A model generated the notes under the pieces. It had not been told where the DNA came from. It saw nothing but the letters and a program-made list of their open reading frames with translations, and did not search any database. From assembly GCF_003428645.1 (NCBI RefSeq), contig NZ_QVQH01000022.1, forward strand, positions 1 through 64,000: DNA of 64,000 nt. The letters are read 5' to 3'. The position numbers and the translations under genes are program-made. Shown here piece after piece: positions 1 to 9,941 of this stretch. Position 1 is the first letter of the stretch; each line of letters begins with the position of its first letter. Origin of the DNA: Geodermatophilus marinus. Its GTDB lineage: Bacteria; Actinomycetota; Actinomycetes; Mycobacteriales; Geodermatophilaceae.

Positions 1-255
1 GGATCGCCCGCTCCGCCCGCCGGCTGCGGCTGCACCTGCCCCGCGACTGGCCGTGGCAGACCGCCTGGTCCCAGCTGTTCTCCACCACCTGCGGACCACC
101 GGCAGCGGCCTGAGCCGACCACCGCCCGCAGGGCCCGATCGGAGACCGACCGTGGAAGAGCCGGACAGACCGGCGGCCCACCCACGCCCAGATCAGACAA
201 CCACAATCAGGTCACGAGCCGGCCGGGTCCACCAAGATCGACGGTGGATCGAGGC
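1..255 (+). mobile_element. IS1380-type insertion sequence, 3' end only
   Basis: The window opens inside the last codons of an IS1380-like transposase, followed by about 140 bases of non-coding sequence that reach the stop codon of the helicase gene. The element would end close to position 255, but the terminal inverted repeat cannot be defined because the other end lies outside the window. The boundary is therefore an inference. Confidence 0.5.
3..113 (+). CDS. IS1380 family transposase, C-terminal fragment (cut by window edge)
   Basis: Reading frame 3 gives 36 residues ending in TGA at 111-113. The peptide begins IARSARRLRLHLPRDWPW and continues QTAWSQLF, which resembles the extreme C terminus of actinobacterial IS1380-group DDE transposases. 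The rest of the gene lies left of the window, so whether the transposase is intact cannot be judged. The family call rests on this short but characteristic Arg/Trp-rich tail. Confidence 0.65.
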   Translation: MARSARRLRLHLPRDWPWQTAWSQLFSTTCGPPAAA

Positions 256-3200
256 TCAGGGGACGACGACGGCGCCGTCCTCCCGCTCCGCGAGCCGGCC
301 GGCGGCCACTGCGCCGTCGAGGGCCGCGGCCAGCAGCGGGGCGGCCGACGCGGCGCGGCGGCGGGCCCCGAACACCTCCGCGGCGGCCGGGAACAGCTCC
401 TCCCGGGTCAGCGGGCCCGCGGCCCGGCAGAGCGCCACCATCGCGTTGCCGAGCTCCTGCGGGGCAACGTGCTCCAGGGGGCGGTCCGCGGCGGAGGCCT
501 GGCGGCGGAAGGCGGTCCAGCCGGCGCGGTCCAGGGCCGGGGGCCAGACGAACTCGCCGTCGAGGCAGTCGGCGGGCAGCAGGGCGAGCAGCGCGTCGCG
601 GCGGGCCTCGCCGACCCGGCTGAGGCCGAAGGCGCCCGCGGCCAGGCGGGTGAGCCGGTCGCGGTGCACCGGCCCCTCGGCCTTGAGCCCGGCGTGCAGC
701 ACCCGGCGCACGGTGCGGGCCACCTTGGCGTCGGCGAGCTGGTCCAGGGCCTTGCGCTCACCGGCCGGCCGGGGCAGCCACGGCACGAACGGCGCCTCGC
801 CCTCGAGGGCCGGCGCGGTGCGCGCCGGCCGCCGGGCCGTCCGCGGCGCGGCGGCCCGGGGGCCGGGCGCGGGGGCCGGCTCGGCGACCGGCTCGGCGAC
901 CGGCTCGGCCACCGCGACGGCGGCCGGCGCCGAGGACAGCAGCGGGGCCACCACCCGGGGGGCGGGCAGCGCCGCCGCGGCCGGCTCCACGACCGGGGCG
1001 GCGACCGGTCCCGGGGCGGCGACCGGGGTCGGCCCGTCGGCGGGAGGCGGCGGCACGGCGTCCACGGCGGCGACCAGCCGGTCGAGCACCGCCGGGCGGT
1101 CGCGCAGCCAGGTCGGCAGCCACACCCGCTCGACCACCGGCCAGCCGAGCATCCCGGAGAGGACCTCGACCGGCAGCCCGTCGCGGTCGCCCACGGTGCG
1201 CCGGCGAGCCCAGGCCGGCCCGTCGAGCAGCACCGCCATGACCGGCACGTCGGGGTGCGCGGCGCGGGCCACCGACAGGTCGACCCGGAAGTCCGACAGC
1301 CCGACGTCGGTGCGCACGACCAGCCCGCGCTCGCGCAGCGCCGCGGCGATCTGCTCGCGGTGCCGGTCGGGGACGGCGGCGGGCCGGGCGTCCCGGGGCA
1401 GCGCGTCGGTGCCCAGGGCCGCCAGGTCCAGGTAGGCGCGCAGGTGCTTGACGCCCACGGAGGAGGTCTGCTCGGCGCGCAGCTGGGCGGGGTCGAAGGA
1501 GGAGAAGACGACCACCTGGCGGCGGGCGCGGGTCACCGCGACGTTGAGCCGCCGCTCGCCGCCGACCCGGTTCAGCGGCCCGAAGTTCAGCGGCAGGACA
1601 CCGCGGTCGTCGACGCTGAAGGCGGTGGAGAAGAGCACGACGTCGCGCTCGTCGCCCTGGACGTTCTCCAGGTTCTTCACGAACACCCCCTCGCCGTCGG
1701 TGCGGTCCAGGGCGTCGACCAGCCGCTCGTCCCCGGCGTCGCGCAGCAGGCCCTCGATGTAGGAGCGCTGCTGGGCGTTGAACGTGACCACGCCGATCGA
1801 GGGCACCCGGTCCGGGGAGGCGTCGAAGCGGCGGCGGATCTCGGCGACGACCGCCTTGGCCTCCAGCGGGTTGGTGCGGAGCAGCCGCCCGGCGCCGGTG
1901 CGGTGGAAGGTGCCCTCGACCCGCACCAGCGAGATGCCGCGGCCGTCGACCGCGGGGGAGGGCCGGCCGTGCGTGGGGGCCGGGAACGAGGAGAGCCGGT
2001 TGTCGTAGTAGGTGGCGTTGCTGAAGGCGATCAGCGACTCGTCCTGGCTGCGGTAGTGCCACGACAGCCAGTGCCGCGGCACCCGCGCCTGGACGCACTC
2101 CGACAGGATCGACTCCTCGTCCTCCACGGCGCTGCCGAGCAGGTCGGCGGCGTCGTCGTCGGCGGAGCCGGACGACGGCTCCATGAACGACGTCGGCGGC
2201 ATCTGCCGGCTGTCGCCGACCACGACCGCGGCGCGGGCCCGGCCGAGCGCGCCCACCGCGTCGGCCACCCGGATCTGCGAGGCCTCGTCGAAGACGACCA
2301 GGTCGAACAGGCCGGCCCGCGCCGGGAAGAACCGGGCCACCGAGTCCGGGCTGACCAGGACGCAGGGCATCACCGCGGTGACCAGGTCCCCGTAGCGCTC
2401 CAGCAGCCCGCGCACCCCCAGCCCGCGGCGGGAGCGCCCCAGCTCGCGGTGCAGCGCGCCGAGCCGGTCGTCGTCCGCGGCCGGGCGGCCGGCCAGCACC
2501 GCGGCGGGGAGCGCGGCCCGCAGGTGGGCCCGCACGGCGCGCGAGGCGGCGGTGAACCGGGTGATCGCCCGCTCGTGCGCGGTCGCGTCGAAGTCGTCGA
2601 GGCCGCTGGCGTGCCGCCGCTCGGCCTCGGAGCTGCGCGCCACGCCGTGCTCGAAGGCCCGGACGGCGTCGTCGGCGGGCAGCCGGCCCGACAGCAGGAG
2701 GGCGCGGGCGTCGTGCAGGCCCGCGGCGCGCAGCGGCTCCAGGGTGTCGAGGAAGTCGGCCCACCGGCGCAGCGACATCAGCCCGGTGTGCTCGACCCCG
2801 CGCTCGGGCCGGGTCATCTGCCAGCGCAGCACCACGCCGTCGTCCCCGCACCAGCGCGCCAGCCGCGCCGGGTCGCTGCTGCACACCCGCAGCAGCGCGG
2901 TGAGCGCGTCCCGCAGCCGGACGACGGCGGCGGCCGCGGCGGCGCCCGGGCCGGGCCCGGCGACGACGTAGCGGCGCAGCGCGACGGCGAAGTCGGCGGC
3001 GCTGTCGGCCGCGGCCCCCGCGGTGCGCAGCCACGCCACCTGGGCCTCGACCACGCCCGGGTCCAGCAGCGGGTTCCAGCCGGGCGGGGTGGACAGCCCC
3101 GGGACGACGGCCACCCGCGCGGCCAGCGCCTGCCCCGCCTGCTGCAGCCGCCACAGCTGGGCGGTGAACTCCGGCACCTCGCTCAGCGGGAGCTTCACGC

Positions 3201-6200
3201 CGGGGCGCAGCGCCGGGCGCAGCTGCTCGCGGACCGCCCGCAGCCCGGCCCGCCGCGGGAAGAACCGGGCCGCCTGCGCGGTCTGCGCGGCGACGAACAG
3301 CTCGCCGAGCGGCAGCCCCAGCACCTCCGGGGTGGCCCGCTCCAGACCCGGGTGCACGGCGGTGGCGAAGGCGGCCACCTCGGCCAGCAGCGCCCGGGTC
3401 GCCGCGCTCCAGCGCCCGGTCGGCACCTCGTCGAGCACGTCGAGCCCGACCGGGGGGCCCGAGAGCAGGTGGGCCAGCGCGTCGAGGTGGGCCGGCGTGC
3501 GGACCTCGCGCAGCGCCCGCACCAGGTGCGGCTCCGCCGGCAGGTCGCGGATGGCGGCGTCCACCGCGGCGGCGGCCTGCTGGGCGGCCACCAGGTCGAC
3601 CCGCGGGGTGTCGACGAAGGCCCAGGCGTGCCGCGGCGAGGGCCGGACCAGGTCGGCGATGTCGGGCAGCAGCGCCAGCGACCGGCGGACGGCGGTCAGC
3701 GTCTCCGGGGCGGCCGCGGCCACGAACACCGACGGCAGCGGCAGCCGGGGGACGTCGTCCCGCACCGACAGCACCGCCGTCCGCGCGGAGTAGCAGCTCA
3801 GCCCGGCGGCGTTCTCCGCGTGCAGCCGGTCGGCGTAGCGGGCGAGGGTCCGGCGGGCCGCGCGCAGGTCCTCCCCGTCGGCGGCCAGGCCCTGCTCGTC
3901 GACGGTGACGGCGTGCTCCAGCGCGGCCTTGACCTGCGCCCGCACCTGGGCGGCGGTGCTGCCCTTGTCGTGCAGGTCCAGGGCGAAGGGCCCCATGCCC
4001 ACCGCGTCGAGCCGGCGGGCGACGACGTCGAGCGCGGCCCGCTTCTCGGCGACGAAGAGCACCCGCTTGCCGTCGGCGACCGCGCGGGTCAGCAGGTTGG
4101 TGATGGTCTGCGACTTGCCGGTGCCGGGCGGGCCCTCGAGGACGAAGGTGCGCCCCGCGGCGGCCTCGGCGACGGCCCGCAGCTGCGAGGCGTCCGCGGG
4201 GGCCGGGCACCGCGTGGCGAGCTCGTCGAGGTCCACGCGGGCCGGGGCGGGCACCGGGTCGGCGAAGGCCTCGGTGGGCCGGCGCACGAGGTGGTCGACC
4301 AGCGGGCTGGCGGCCAGCTCGGCCCAGTGCTCGTCGAGGTCGCGCCACAACCGGTACTTGGCGAACTGGAGGACCGCGAGGTCGGCGCTCGGCTCGACCC
4401 GCGCGGGCAGCTCGGCGTCGGCGACCGCCTGCCGCACGGCCTGCAGCGCGCGGTCGACGTCGATGCCGGCGGCCTCGTCGGCGGGGTCGGTGAGCCCCGG
4501 GACGGTCAGCCCGTGCTGCTGGCGCAGCTTCTCCAGCAGGCAGTGGTTGGGCGTGCTCGCGCCGGTGTCGTCGAGGGCCAGCCGGTAGCTGCCGGTGCGG
4601 CCGGTGGGCACCAGGGTGACCGGCACGAGCACCAGGGGGGAGCGCAGCGGCCGCCCGTCGACCTCCCAGACCAGGCTGCCCAGGGCCAGGTAGAGGTTGT
4701 TGGCGCCGGTCTCCTCGACGACCGTCTTCGCCTTGTAGGCCAGGTTGCGCAGCCGCGGCAGGTAGCTGCCCTCGGTGACCCCGGCGTGCACCGCCTTGCG
4801 CTCCAGCAGCACCTCGGCCAGCTGGGCCGGCGGCAGGTCCGCGGCGGCGGTCGCGCCGCGCTCCCGGGCGACGGCCGGGATGCGGTCGCTGGGGAGCACC
4901 GCGACGGACACCCCGCTGCGCAGCAGCCGCTCCAGGGTGCCGAGGTGCTCGGCGGGCACGGCCAGGGGCAGCCCCGAGCGCTCGGTGTAGTTGATCAGCC
5001 GGTTGCGCAGCGACAGGTCGAGCAGGCTGTTCTTCCACTGCTGCACGCGGGCGGGGGTGGCCGGGCGGCCGGGGTCCGCCGCGGGCGGGGACGGCGGCAG
5101 GGCGGGGGCCGCGCCGTGCTCGGCCGGGCGGTACTCGACGACCTGCACCGTGCCGTCGCGGCCGCGGGTGCGGGCCGGCAGCGGGAGGATGCCGTCCCGG
5201 CGGGCCCGGTGGACGTCGGTGACCCCGAGGACCCGGTCGAGGTCCCCGGCCAGCCACCGGTCGTAGGCCGCGGCGTGCAGCGCCGCCGGCTCGGCCGGGT
5301 CCTCGCCGCCCCGCGTGGTCAGCAGGGTGGTCTCGACGAGGCGGACCAGGCCCAGGTCGACCAGGTTCACCAGCGGCGCCACGTCGGTGGTCGCCGCGCT
5401 CTCGCCGCTGCGCTCCTCGCGCCAGTAGCCGAGGAAGGCGTGCCCGCCGGAGGAGCCGGGCAGGCCGCCGTCGGTCAGCCACAGCAGCGGCCGGATCCCG
5501 ACCCGCTCCAGCGCCGCGGCCAGGGTGACGGTGGTGTCCAGGCAGGTGCCGACCCGGCCGTCGAGGACGTCCCCGGGCGTGCGCACCTTCTGGCCGACGT
5601 CCGCCCAGCCCGCCGCGGCCTCGCTGTGCCGGACCCCGCGCCGGCGCACGGCCTCGGCCAGCGCGGCGACGACGGCGTCGACCCGCTCGGGGGAGGCGTC
5701 CCGGCCCTCCACCGACGGGTCCCCGGTGCGCTCGGCCAGCAGCGCCCCGGCCTCGCCGACCAGCGCCGCGACCGCGGGGTGGTGCGGGAGCACGTGCGCG
5801 GCCAGCATCTCCAGCGCCAGCGGCACCGGGGCGGCCAGCCACTGCCCCGCGGCGAGCACCTGCACCGGGACCGCGGTGCCGGCGACGTCCTCGCCGCCCA
5901 CCAGCAGGTCGATCTCGACCGACCCGGGCCGCTGCTCCTCGATGGGCAGCATCGCGGCGGGCTCCATGACCAGGCCGACGTCGCTGAGCACGGTGGTGCG
6001 GCCCTCGTCGAGGTCGACCAGCAGCTCGACCGGGGCGCCGATCGGGCCCTCGGCGTCCTGGACGCCGAGCCGCACCGTCGCCCCGCGGACGGCCGCCCCG
6101 TGGTTGGTGAACGACAGCCGGCTGACCACCGGGACGCGGTTGTGCGCGAGGGCGTAGCTGAGCACCGGCGTCGAGGTCGCCTGGATCGCCACGGCCGGCC

Positions 6201-6363
6201 GGGTGGTGGTCTCGGTCGACCGCAGGTCCGTGGCGCTCATGGTGGACGTGTCTACCGGGCTGGACGGACCGGTCCGGTCAGGCGGCGGAGGCGTCTGGGG
6301 TGCCTGTGACGGGTGTGCCCGCTCGGGCTGCGGAGCACCCCGGGGGTGGTCCCGGGCGGTCAT
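256..6363 (-). CDS. DUF4011/DUF3320 superfamily 1 helicase with degenerate nuclease-like domain
   Basis: This giant protein (about 2,035 residues) belongs to the COG1112-like SF1 helicases. Residues 1 to about 430 are a poorly defined N-terminal region. A DUF4011-type start follows near 440 (WKNSLLDLSLRNRLINY). Walker A GPPGTGKSQ is at about 744 and Walker B FDEASQ at about 1355. Late helicase motifs (SWHYRSQDESL, NVQGDERD, LNVAVTRARRQ) follow. A region near 1660-1770 resembles the MTES_1575/Vsr-like restriction-endonuclease fold (DFRVDL then LLDGPAWARRRT), but the acidic residue usual before DG is Leu, so catalysis is doubtful. A DUF3320-like segment lies near the C terminus. The ATG at 6363 has a gggag ribosome site; the ATG at 6240 is an alternative that drops a Pro-rich tail. 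Function is unknown, with genome defence or nucleic-acid repair possible. Confidence 0.9.
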   Translation of the reverse strand: MTARDHPRGAPQPERAHPSQAPQTPPPPDRTGPSSPVDTSTMSATDLRSTETTTRPAVAIQATSTPVLSYALAHNRVPVVSRLSFTNHGAAVRGATVRLGVQDAEGPIGAPVELLVDLDEGRTTVLSDVGLVMEPAAMLPIEEQRPGSVEIDLLVGGEDVAGTAVPVQVLAAGQWLAAPVPLALEMLAAHVLPHHPAVAALVGEAGALLAERTGDPSVEGRDASPERVDAVVAALAEAVRRRGVRHSEAAAGWADVGQKVRTPGDVLDGRVGTCLDTTVTLAAALERVGIRPLLWLTDGGLPGSSGGHAFLGYWREERSGESAATTDVAPLVNLVDLGLVRLVETTLLTTRGGEDPAEPAALHAAAYDRWLAGDLDRVLGVTDVHRARRDGILPLPARTRGRDGTVQVVEYRPAEHGAAPALPPSPPAADPGRPATPARVQQWKNSLLDLSLRNRLINYTERSGLPLAVPAEHLGTLERLLRSGVSVAVLPSDRIPAVARERGATAAADLPPAQLAEVLLERKAVHAGVTEGSYLPRLRNLAYKAKTVVEETGANNLYLALGSLVWEVDGRPLRSPLVLVPVTLVPTGRTGSYRLALDDTGASTPNHCLLEKLRQQHGLTVPGLTDPADEAAGIDVDRALQAVRQAVADAELPARVEPSADLAVLQFAKYRLWRDLDEHWAELAASPLVDHLVRRPTEAFADPVPAPARVDLDELATRCPAPADASQLRAVAEAAAGRTFVLEGPPGTGKSQTITNLLTRAVADGKRVLFVAEKRAALDVVARRLDAVGMGPFALDLHDKGSTAAQVRAQVKAALEHAVTVDEQGLAADGEDLRAARRTLARYADRLHAENAAGLSCYSARTAVLSVRDDVPRLPLPSVFVAAAAPETLTAVRRSLALLPDIADLVRPSPRHAWAFVDTPRVDLVAAQQAAAAVDAAIRDLPAEPHLVRALREVRTPAHLDALAHLLSGPPVGLDVLDEVPTGRWSAATRALLAEVAAFATAVHPGLERATPEVLGLPLGELFVAAQTAQAARFFPRRAGLRAVREQLRPALRPGVKLPLSEVPEFTAQLWRLQQAGQALAARVAVVPGLSTPPGWNPLLDPGVVEAQVAWLRTAGAAADSAADFAVALRRYVVAGPGPGAAAAAAVVRLRDALTALLRVCSSDPARLARWCGDDGVVLRWQMTRPERGVEHTGLMSLRRWADFLDTLEPLRAAGLHDARALLLSGRLPADDAVRAFEHGVARSSEAERRHASGLDDFDATAHERAITRFTAASRAVRAHLRAALPAAVLAGRPAADDDRLGALHRELGRSRRGLGVRGLLERYGDLVTAVMPCVLVSPDSVARFFPARAGLFDLVVFDEASQIRVADAVGALGRARAAVVVGDSRQMPPTSFMEPSSGSADDDAADLLGSAVEDEESILSECVQARVPRHWLSWHYRSQDESLIAFSNATYYDNRLSSFPAPTHGRPSPAVDGRGISLVRVEGTFHRTGAGRLLRTNPLEAKAVVAEIRRRFDASPDRVPSIGVVTFNAQQRSYIEGLLRDAGDERLVDALDRTDGEGVFVKNLENVQGDERDVVLFSTAFSVDDRGVLPLNFGPLNRVGGERRLNVAVTRARRQVVVFSSFDPAQLRAEQTSSVGVKHLRAYLDLAALGTDALPRDARPAAVPDRHREQIAAALRERGLVVRTDVGLSDFRVDLSVARAAHPDVPVMAVLLDGPAWARRRTVGDRDGLPVEVLSGMLGWPVVERVWLPTWLRDRPAVLDRLVAAVDAVPPPPADGPTPVAAPGPVAAPVVEPAAAALPAPRVVAPLLSSAPAAVAVAEPVAEPVAEPAPAPGPRAAAPRTARRPARTAPALEGEAPFVPWLPRPAGERKALDQLADAKVARTVRRVLHAGLKAEGPVHRDRLTRLAAGAFGLSRVGEARRDALLALLPADCLDGEFVWPPALDRAGWTAFRRQASAADRPLEHVAPQELGNAMVALCRAAGPLTREELFPAAAEVFGARRRAASAAPLLAAALDGAVAAGRLAEREDGAVVVP

Positions 6364-6384
6364 GCCCCGGCTCCCGGGTGCCGA

Positions 6385-7041
6385 TCAGCGACCCCTGACC
6401 CCCGGGGGCCCCAGGCCGGCCTCGCGGGCGCGGGCGACGGCGGCCGCGCGGTCCGGGACCTGCAGCTTGGTGAGGACCGCGGAGACGTGGTTGCGCACGG
6501 TCTTCTCGGACAGCCCCAGCCTCCGGGCGACCTGGGAGGTCCGCAAGCCGGCCGCAAGGAGGTCGAGGACCTCGCGTTCCCGGGCCGTGAGCTCGGGCAG
6601 CGCCGGCACCCGGGCGGAGGCCCCGGTCAACGAGTCCACCACCCGACGGGCGACCGCGCCGCCGTACACGGCGTCGCCGCCGGCCACCGCCAGCACGGCC
6701 CGCACGATCTCCTCCCGGTCGGCGCCCTTGAGCAGGTACCCGCGCGCCCCCGCCCGCAGGGCGCCGAACAGCGAGGCGTCGTCCTCGTGCATGGTGAGCA
6801 CGAGGACGACGACACCGGGGTACCGCCGGGTCAGCTCGTCGATCGCGGCGGTCCCGGAGAGCCGTGGCATGGAGAGGTCGGTGAGGACGACGTCCGGGGT
6901 CGTCGTGGCCACGAGCGCGAGGAGTTCCGCCCCGTCGGCCGCCTCGCCGACCACCGCGACCTCGGGGGAGGCGTCGAGGACGGCGCGCAGGCCGAACCGG
7001 TACATCGGGTGGTCGTCGGCCAGGACGACGCGGACGGTCAC
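6385..7041 (-). CDS. NarL/FixJ-type response regulator
   Basis: This is a 218-residue two-component response regulator. The receiver domain spans residues 1 to about 120, with the acidic pair at D9/D10 and the phospho-acceptor at D55 ([10 protein letters not shown]). The C-terminal LuxR-type helix-turn-helix starts at [12 protein letters not shown] and includes [13 protein letters not shown]. Its GTG start overlaps the TGA of the upstream histidine kinase gene (GTGA), so the two are translationally coupled and form a cognate pair. Target genes are unknown. The helicase gene follows only 21 bases downstream on the same strand. Confidence 0.95.
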   Translation of the reverse strand: MTVRVVLADDHPMYRFGLRAVLDASPEVAVVGEAADGAELLALVATTTPDVVLTDLSMPRLSGTAAIDELTRRYPGVVVLVLTMHEDDASLFGALRAGARGYLLKGADREEIVRAVLAVAGGDAVYGGAVARRVVDSLTGASARVPALPELTAREREVLDLLAAGLRTSQVARRLGLSEKTVRNHVSAVLTKLQVPDRAAAVARAREAGLGPPGVRGR

Positions 7042-8993
7042 GACCGTCCGCCCAGCGGCAGCTCCGCCACCACGCTCGTCCCGTTGGCGCCGCTGGTGAC
7101 CGACAGCTCGCCGCCGACCGCCTGCGCCCGTCCCCGCATCGACCCGAGCCCCAGCCCGCCGGGCCGGCGGGTGTCCGCCTCGGGCGGAAAGCCGGCGCCG
7201 TCGTCCGCGACGGTCACCCGCAGGCGTCCCCCCGCGGTGCGCAGCGCCACCTCGGCCGACCGTGCGCCGGCGTGCCGGGCCACGTTCGTCAGGGCCTCCT
7301 GGGCGATCCGGTAGGCGGCGGTCTCCACGTCGGGGGGCAGGGCCGGGAGCTCGGCGGCCGTCACCCGCACCGCGAGGGACGGCGACAGCGTGCAGGCGTG
7401 CCGCTGGAGCGCCGGGACCAGCCCGACGTCGTCGAGCGGAGTCGGTCGCAGGCCGTCGAGGATCCGCCGCACCTCGCCCACGGTGCCGTCCACCTCGTCC
7501 TTGAGCCGGGTGAGCAGGGAGCCGACGAGCGGGCCGGCCCGGCCGTCGAGCTGGGCCTGGACGGCCTGCACCCCGAGGCCGATGCCCGCCAGCGACGGGC
7601 CCAGCCCGTCGTGCAGGTCCCGGCGGATGCGGTCGCGCTCGGCGTGCGTGGCGGTCAGCACGCGCTCCCGCTCCCGCTCCAGCCGGCCGGTCAGCTCCAG
7701 CGCCCGCACCACGACGGCGACCTGGGGGGCGAGCGCCGCGAGCAATCTCCGGTCACCGGCCGTGAAGGGCTCACCGGGGCGCCGCTCGGGCACGTGCAGG
7801 GTGCCGACGTCCCGCCCGCCCACGCGCAACGGCACGGCGATCGTGCCGGCGCCGCCGGGGGCGGCGTCCCCAGGCCGGACGATCCGCGCGGCCGAGGTGC
7901 GGAGTGCGGTGCTCACCGTGCCCAGGACCGCGGGCAGCAGGTCGGCCTCGTCGGCGCCGGCCACCCGGTCACCCAGCTCCGTCACGGCGGCGACCGGGTC
8001 CCGCCGCCGGCCGTAGACCAGCCGGTCGGCACCCGCCTGGAGCCGATCCCGCGCCGGGCCGAGGGCCAGGGCCAGCAGGACCGCGACGACGGCGCCCGGC
8101 ACGGGGGTGAGGGTGCGGCCGAGCACCGCCGCGGCCAGCCCTGCCACCACCAGGTAGACGGTCGCGACCGCCGCGGTCAGCGCCCCGTACGCCAGCGCGC
8201 GGCTCACCACGATCCCCAGCAGCCGGTAGCGGACGACCCCGACGATGATCGACCCGGGGACCATGAGGGCCAGGCCGATGAACACCCAGTCGGGTGCCGG
8301 GACGGCGAACGTCAGCAGCATCAGCGGGAACACCACGCAGACCAGCCAGGCCAGCTGCTGGCGCTCCGGCGCCCGTGCCCGGACCAGGCGCACCACCGTC
8401 GCGACCCAGATGACCAGCACGCCCGCGACCAGGGCGACGACCGCGGCGGCACCGGCCGCCACCGTCCACCAGGTCCGCGGCAGCACGAGCGGCGCCGGCC
8501 CGGAGACCACGTCGTCGAAGGCCTCCTGCGACAGGGCGGTCATCACCGTGACGACCGCGAGCCCGGCCCACACCGCACGCACCGGCCAGCGCCACCACCG
8601 CGCGGGCAGCCGGCCCGAGGGGTAGAGCGCCACCAGGACGGTGGCCGGGAGCACGAGGGAGGGCAGGTAGAGCATCCCGAGCTGGGTCACCGGCCGGGCC
8701 AGCGGCCAGTCAGGTTCGGCGACCTCGACCCCGTAGGCGCCGTAGGCGTTGCCGCCGGCGCTCAGGGCCTGCAGCAGCCCGGTCAGCACGAGCAGCCAGC
8801 CGATCGCGTTGCGCGGCCGGAGGTGCACCAGGAGGGCCCCGGTCCCGGCGCAGGCGACGGCGAAGACGCACCCGAGGACCGAGCGGTCGCCCTCCGGCAC
8901 CCGGGGGCCCACCCAGGCCGCCAGGGTGAAGGCCGCGAGGCACAGCAGCGTCGCCGTGACGGCGGCGCCGGTCGTGAGGACGCGTGAGCGCAC
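7038..8993 (-). CDS. NarL-type sensor histidine kinase, polytopic membrane
   Basis: This is a membrane sensor kinase of about 651 residues. The N-terminal half holds many hydrophobic segments (roughly ten membrane helices), followed by a GAF-like region. A HisKA_3 dimerisation domain carries the phospho-acceptor H461 in [11 protein letters not shown], and a HATPase_c domain has DDGAGFP and [11 protein letters not shown] motifs. The GTG at 8993 directly precedes the first membrane helix. The reading frame stays open upstream, but that part is low-complexity Arg/Gly/Pro sequence and is unlikely to be translated. It overlaps the response regulator gene by four bases. The sensed signal is unknown. 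Confidence 0.93.
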   Translation of the reverse strand: MRSRVLTTGAAVTATLLCLAAFTLAAWVGPRVPEGDRSVLGCVFAVACAGTGALLVHLRPRNAIGWLLVLTGLLQALSAGGNAYGAYGVEVAEPDWPLARPVTQLGMLYLPSLVLPATVLVALYPSGRLPARWWRWPVRAVWAGLAVVTVMTALSQEAFDDVVSGPAPLVLPRTWWTVAAGAAAVVALVAGVLVIWVATVVRLVRARAPERQQLAWLVCVVFPLMLLTFAVPAPDWVFIGLALMVPGSIIVGVVRYRLLGIVVSRALAYGALTAAVATVYLVVAGLAAAVLGRTLTPVPGAVVAVLLALALGPARDRLQAGADRLVYGRRRDPVAAVTELGDRVAGADEADLLPAVLGTVSTALRTSAARIVRPGDAAPGGAGTIAVPLRVGGRDVGTLHVPERRPGEPFTAGDRRLLAALAPQVAVVVRALELTGRLERERERVLTATHAERDRIRRDLHDGLGPSLAGIGLGVQAVQAQLDGRAGPLVGSLLTRLKDEVDGTVGEVRRILDGLRPTPLDDVGLVPALQRHACTLSPSLAVRVTAAELPALPPDVETAAYRIAQEALTNVARHAGARSAEVALRTAGGRLRVTVADDGAGFPPEADTRRPGGLGLGSMRGRAQAVGGELSVTSGANGTSVVAELPLGGRS

Positions 8994-9163
8994 CGCGCCA
9001 GTGTTTCGCCGGGGCGTCCCGAGCGGGGTGCCCGACGTCCCGGTCGACCCGGGAGGTCCTCCCGGGTCGACCGGCCCGCTGCCCCATCCGGCGGGACACC
9101 CGGGACGGCCACGGTGGTCCCCGTCCGGCCGTGCGGGCCGGGACCGACCCGAGGAGGACCGCC

Positions 9164-9643
9164 ATGACCGCCGCCCCCGCCGCCCCCCCGACCTCCGCCA
9201 CCCGGTCACCCGACGGGTGGACCCTCGCCGGTGCCGGTACGGCCCTGGCCTGCGCGCTGGTCGGCCAGTTCGTCAGCACCCCGTGGAAGGCGGGATCCGG
9301 CGGGTGGGGGATCGACCTCGCCGGCGGCGGGGGGTGGGCCGGCCTGGCGCTGCTCGTCGCCTTCGTGGCCGTGGCGCTGGTGCTGGTCGCTCTGGCGACC
9401 GCGCGCGCCCGGGCGGTGCCGCCCGAGCGCACCGCCCGGCGGGCCGCGGTCCTCGCCACCCTGGGCGCGCTGTCGGTCCTGGTCTTCTGGACGGGGCTGC
9501 CGGCCGTCCTCGCCGGCGGTGCCGTCGGGCTGTCGGTGGACGTCCGGCGCCGGACCGGGGCGCTGCCGCCCGTGGCTGCGGTCGCGGCGACCCTGGCCGC
9601 GGTCACGGTGGCGGGCGCCGTGTGGCTCGCCTTCACCGGCTGA
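9164..9643 (+). CDS. Small polytopic membrane protein of unknown function
   Basis: A 159-residue protein with about four hydrophobic segments (for example TLAGAGTALACALVG and AGLALLVAFVAVALVLVAL). The ATG at 9164 follows a strong GAGGAGG ribosome site at 9151-9157, which decides the start. It is divergent from the histidine kinase gene across about 170 bases, so it could be a target or accessory of that system, but nothing in the sequence proves this. I do not recognise a family. Confidence 0.7.
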   Translation: MTAAPAAPPTSATRSPDGWTLAGAGTALACALVGQFVSTPWKAGSGGWGIDLAGGGGWAGLALLVAFVAVALVLVALATARARAVPPERTARRAAVLATLGALSVLVFWTGLPAVLAGGAVGLSVDVRRRTGALPPVAAVAATLAAVTVAGAVWLAFTG

Positions 9644-9656
9644 TCGCCCGCTCCGC

Positions 9657-9685
9657 AGGGCGGCCCGTCTACCCCGGGCCGCCCT
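9657..9685 (+). terminator. Hairpin terminator after the small membrane protein
   Basis: An 11-bp perfect stem (AGGGCGGCCCG with its complement) closes a 7-base loop, 13 bases after the stop codon at 9643. There is no U-run, which is common for GC-rich actinobacterial terminators. Confidence 0.6.
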
Positions 9686-9835
9686 GTCCGTGCGCCCACC
9701 GCAGGGCGTGGGAAGGGCGGAGAGAGGGTCCTCGACCAGGGCTTCGCCTCCGGGCGCGCGGGCGGGGGCGACCCGCGGCGTGGCGATACCCGGCCCGCGG
9801 TCCGGAGGGCGTATCTTCCTGAACCCCTGGATGTG

Positions 9836-9848
9836 ATGTGAAACACAT
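9836..9848 (+). promoter_or_regulatory. Short inverted repeat upstream of the enoyl-CoA hydratase gene
   Basis: ATGTG-AAA-CACAT is a perfect 5-bp dyad, preceded by another ATGTG at 9831. It sits about 95 bases before the hydratase start in an otherwise gene-free 298-base gap (9644-9941). It may be an operator, but no adjacent regulator gene identifies its ligand or protein. Confidence 0.3.
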
Positions 9849-9941
9849 GACGGACCCGATGCCGGCGCGCACCCTGCCCCCGTGCCGCGTCGCCGGCGAC
9901 CCGGGTTGCGCGCGCCCCCGGCCGGGCGCAGGTTGCGGGGC

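Noticed and set aside
244..6309. A 2,021-residue open frame on the plus strand across the whole helicase gene
   Set aside because: It is the antisense shadow of a very GC-rich coding sequence. Its product is His/Gly/Arg/Gln-rich low-complexity sequence with no domain, while the minus strand has full helicase motifs.
6313..7314. Plus-strand open frame opposite the response regulator and histidine kinase
   Set aside because: The minus strand gives a clear receiver/LuxR protein and HATPase; the plus frame is shadow.
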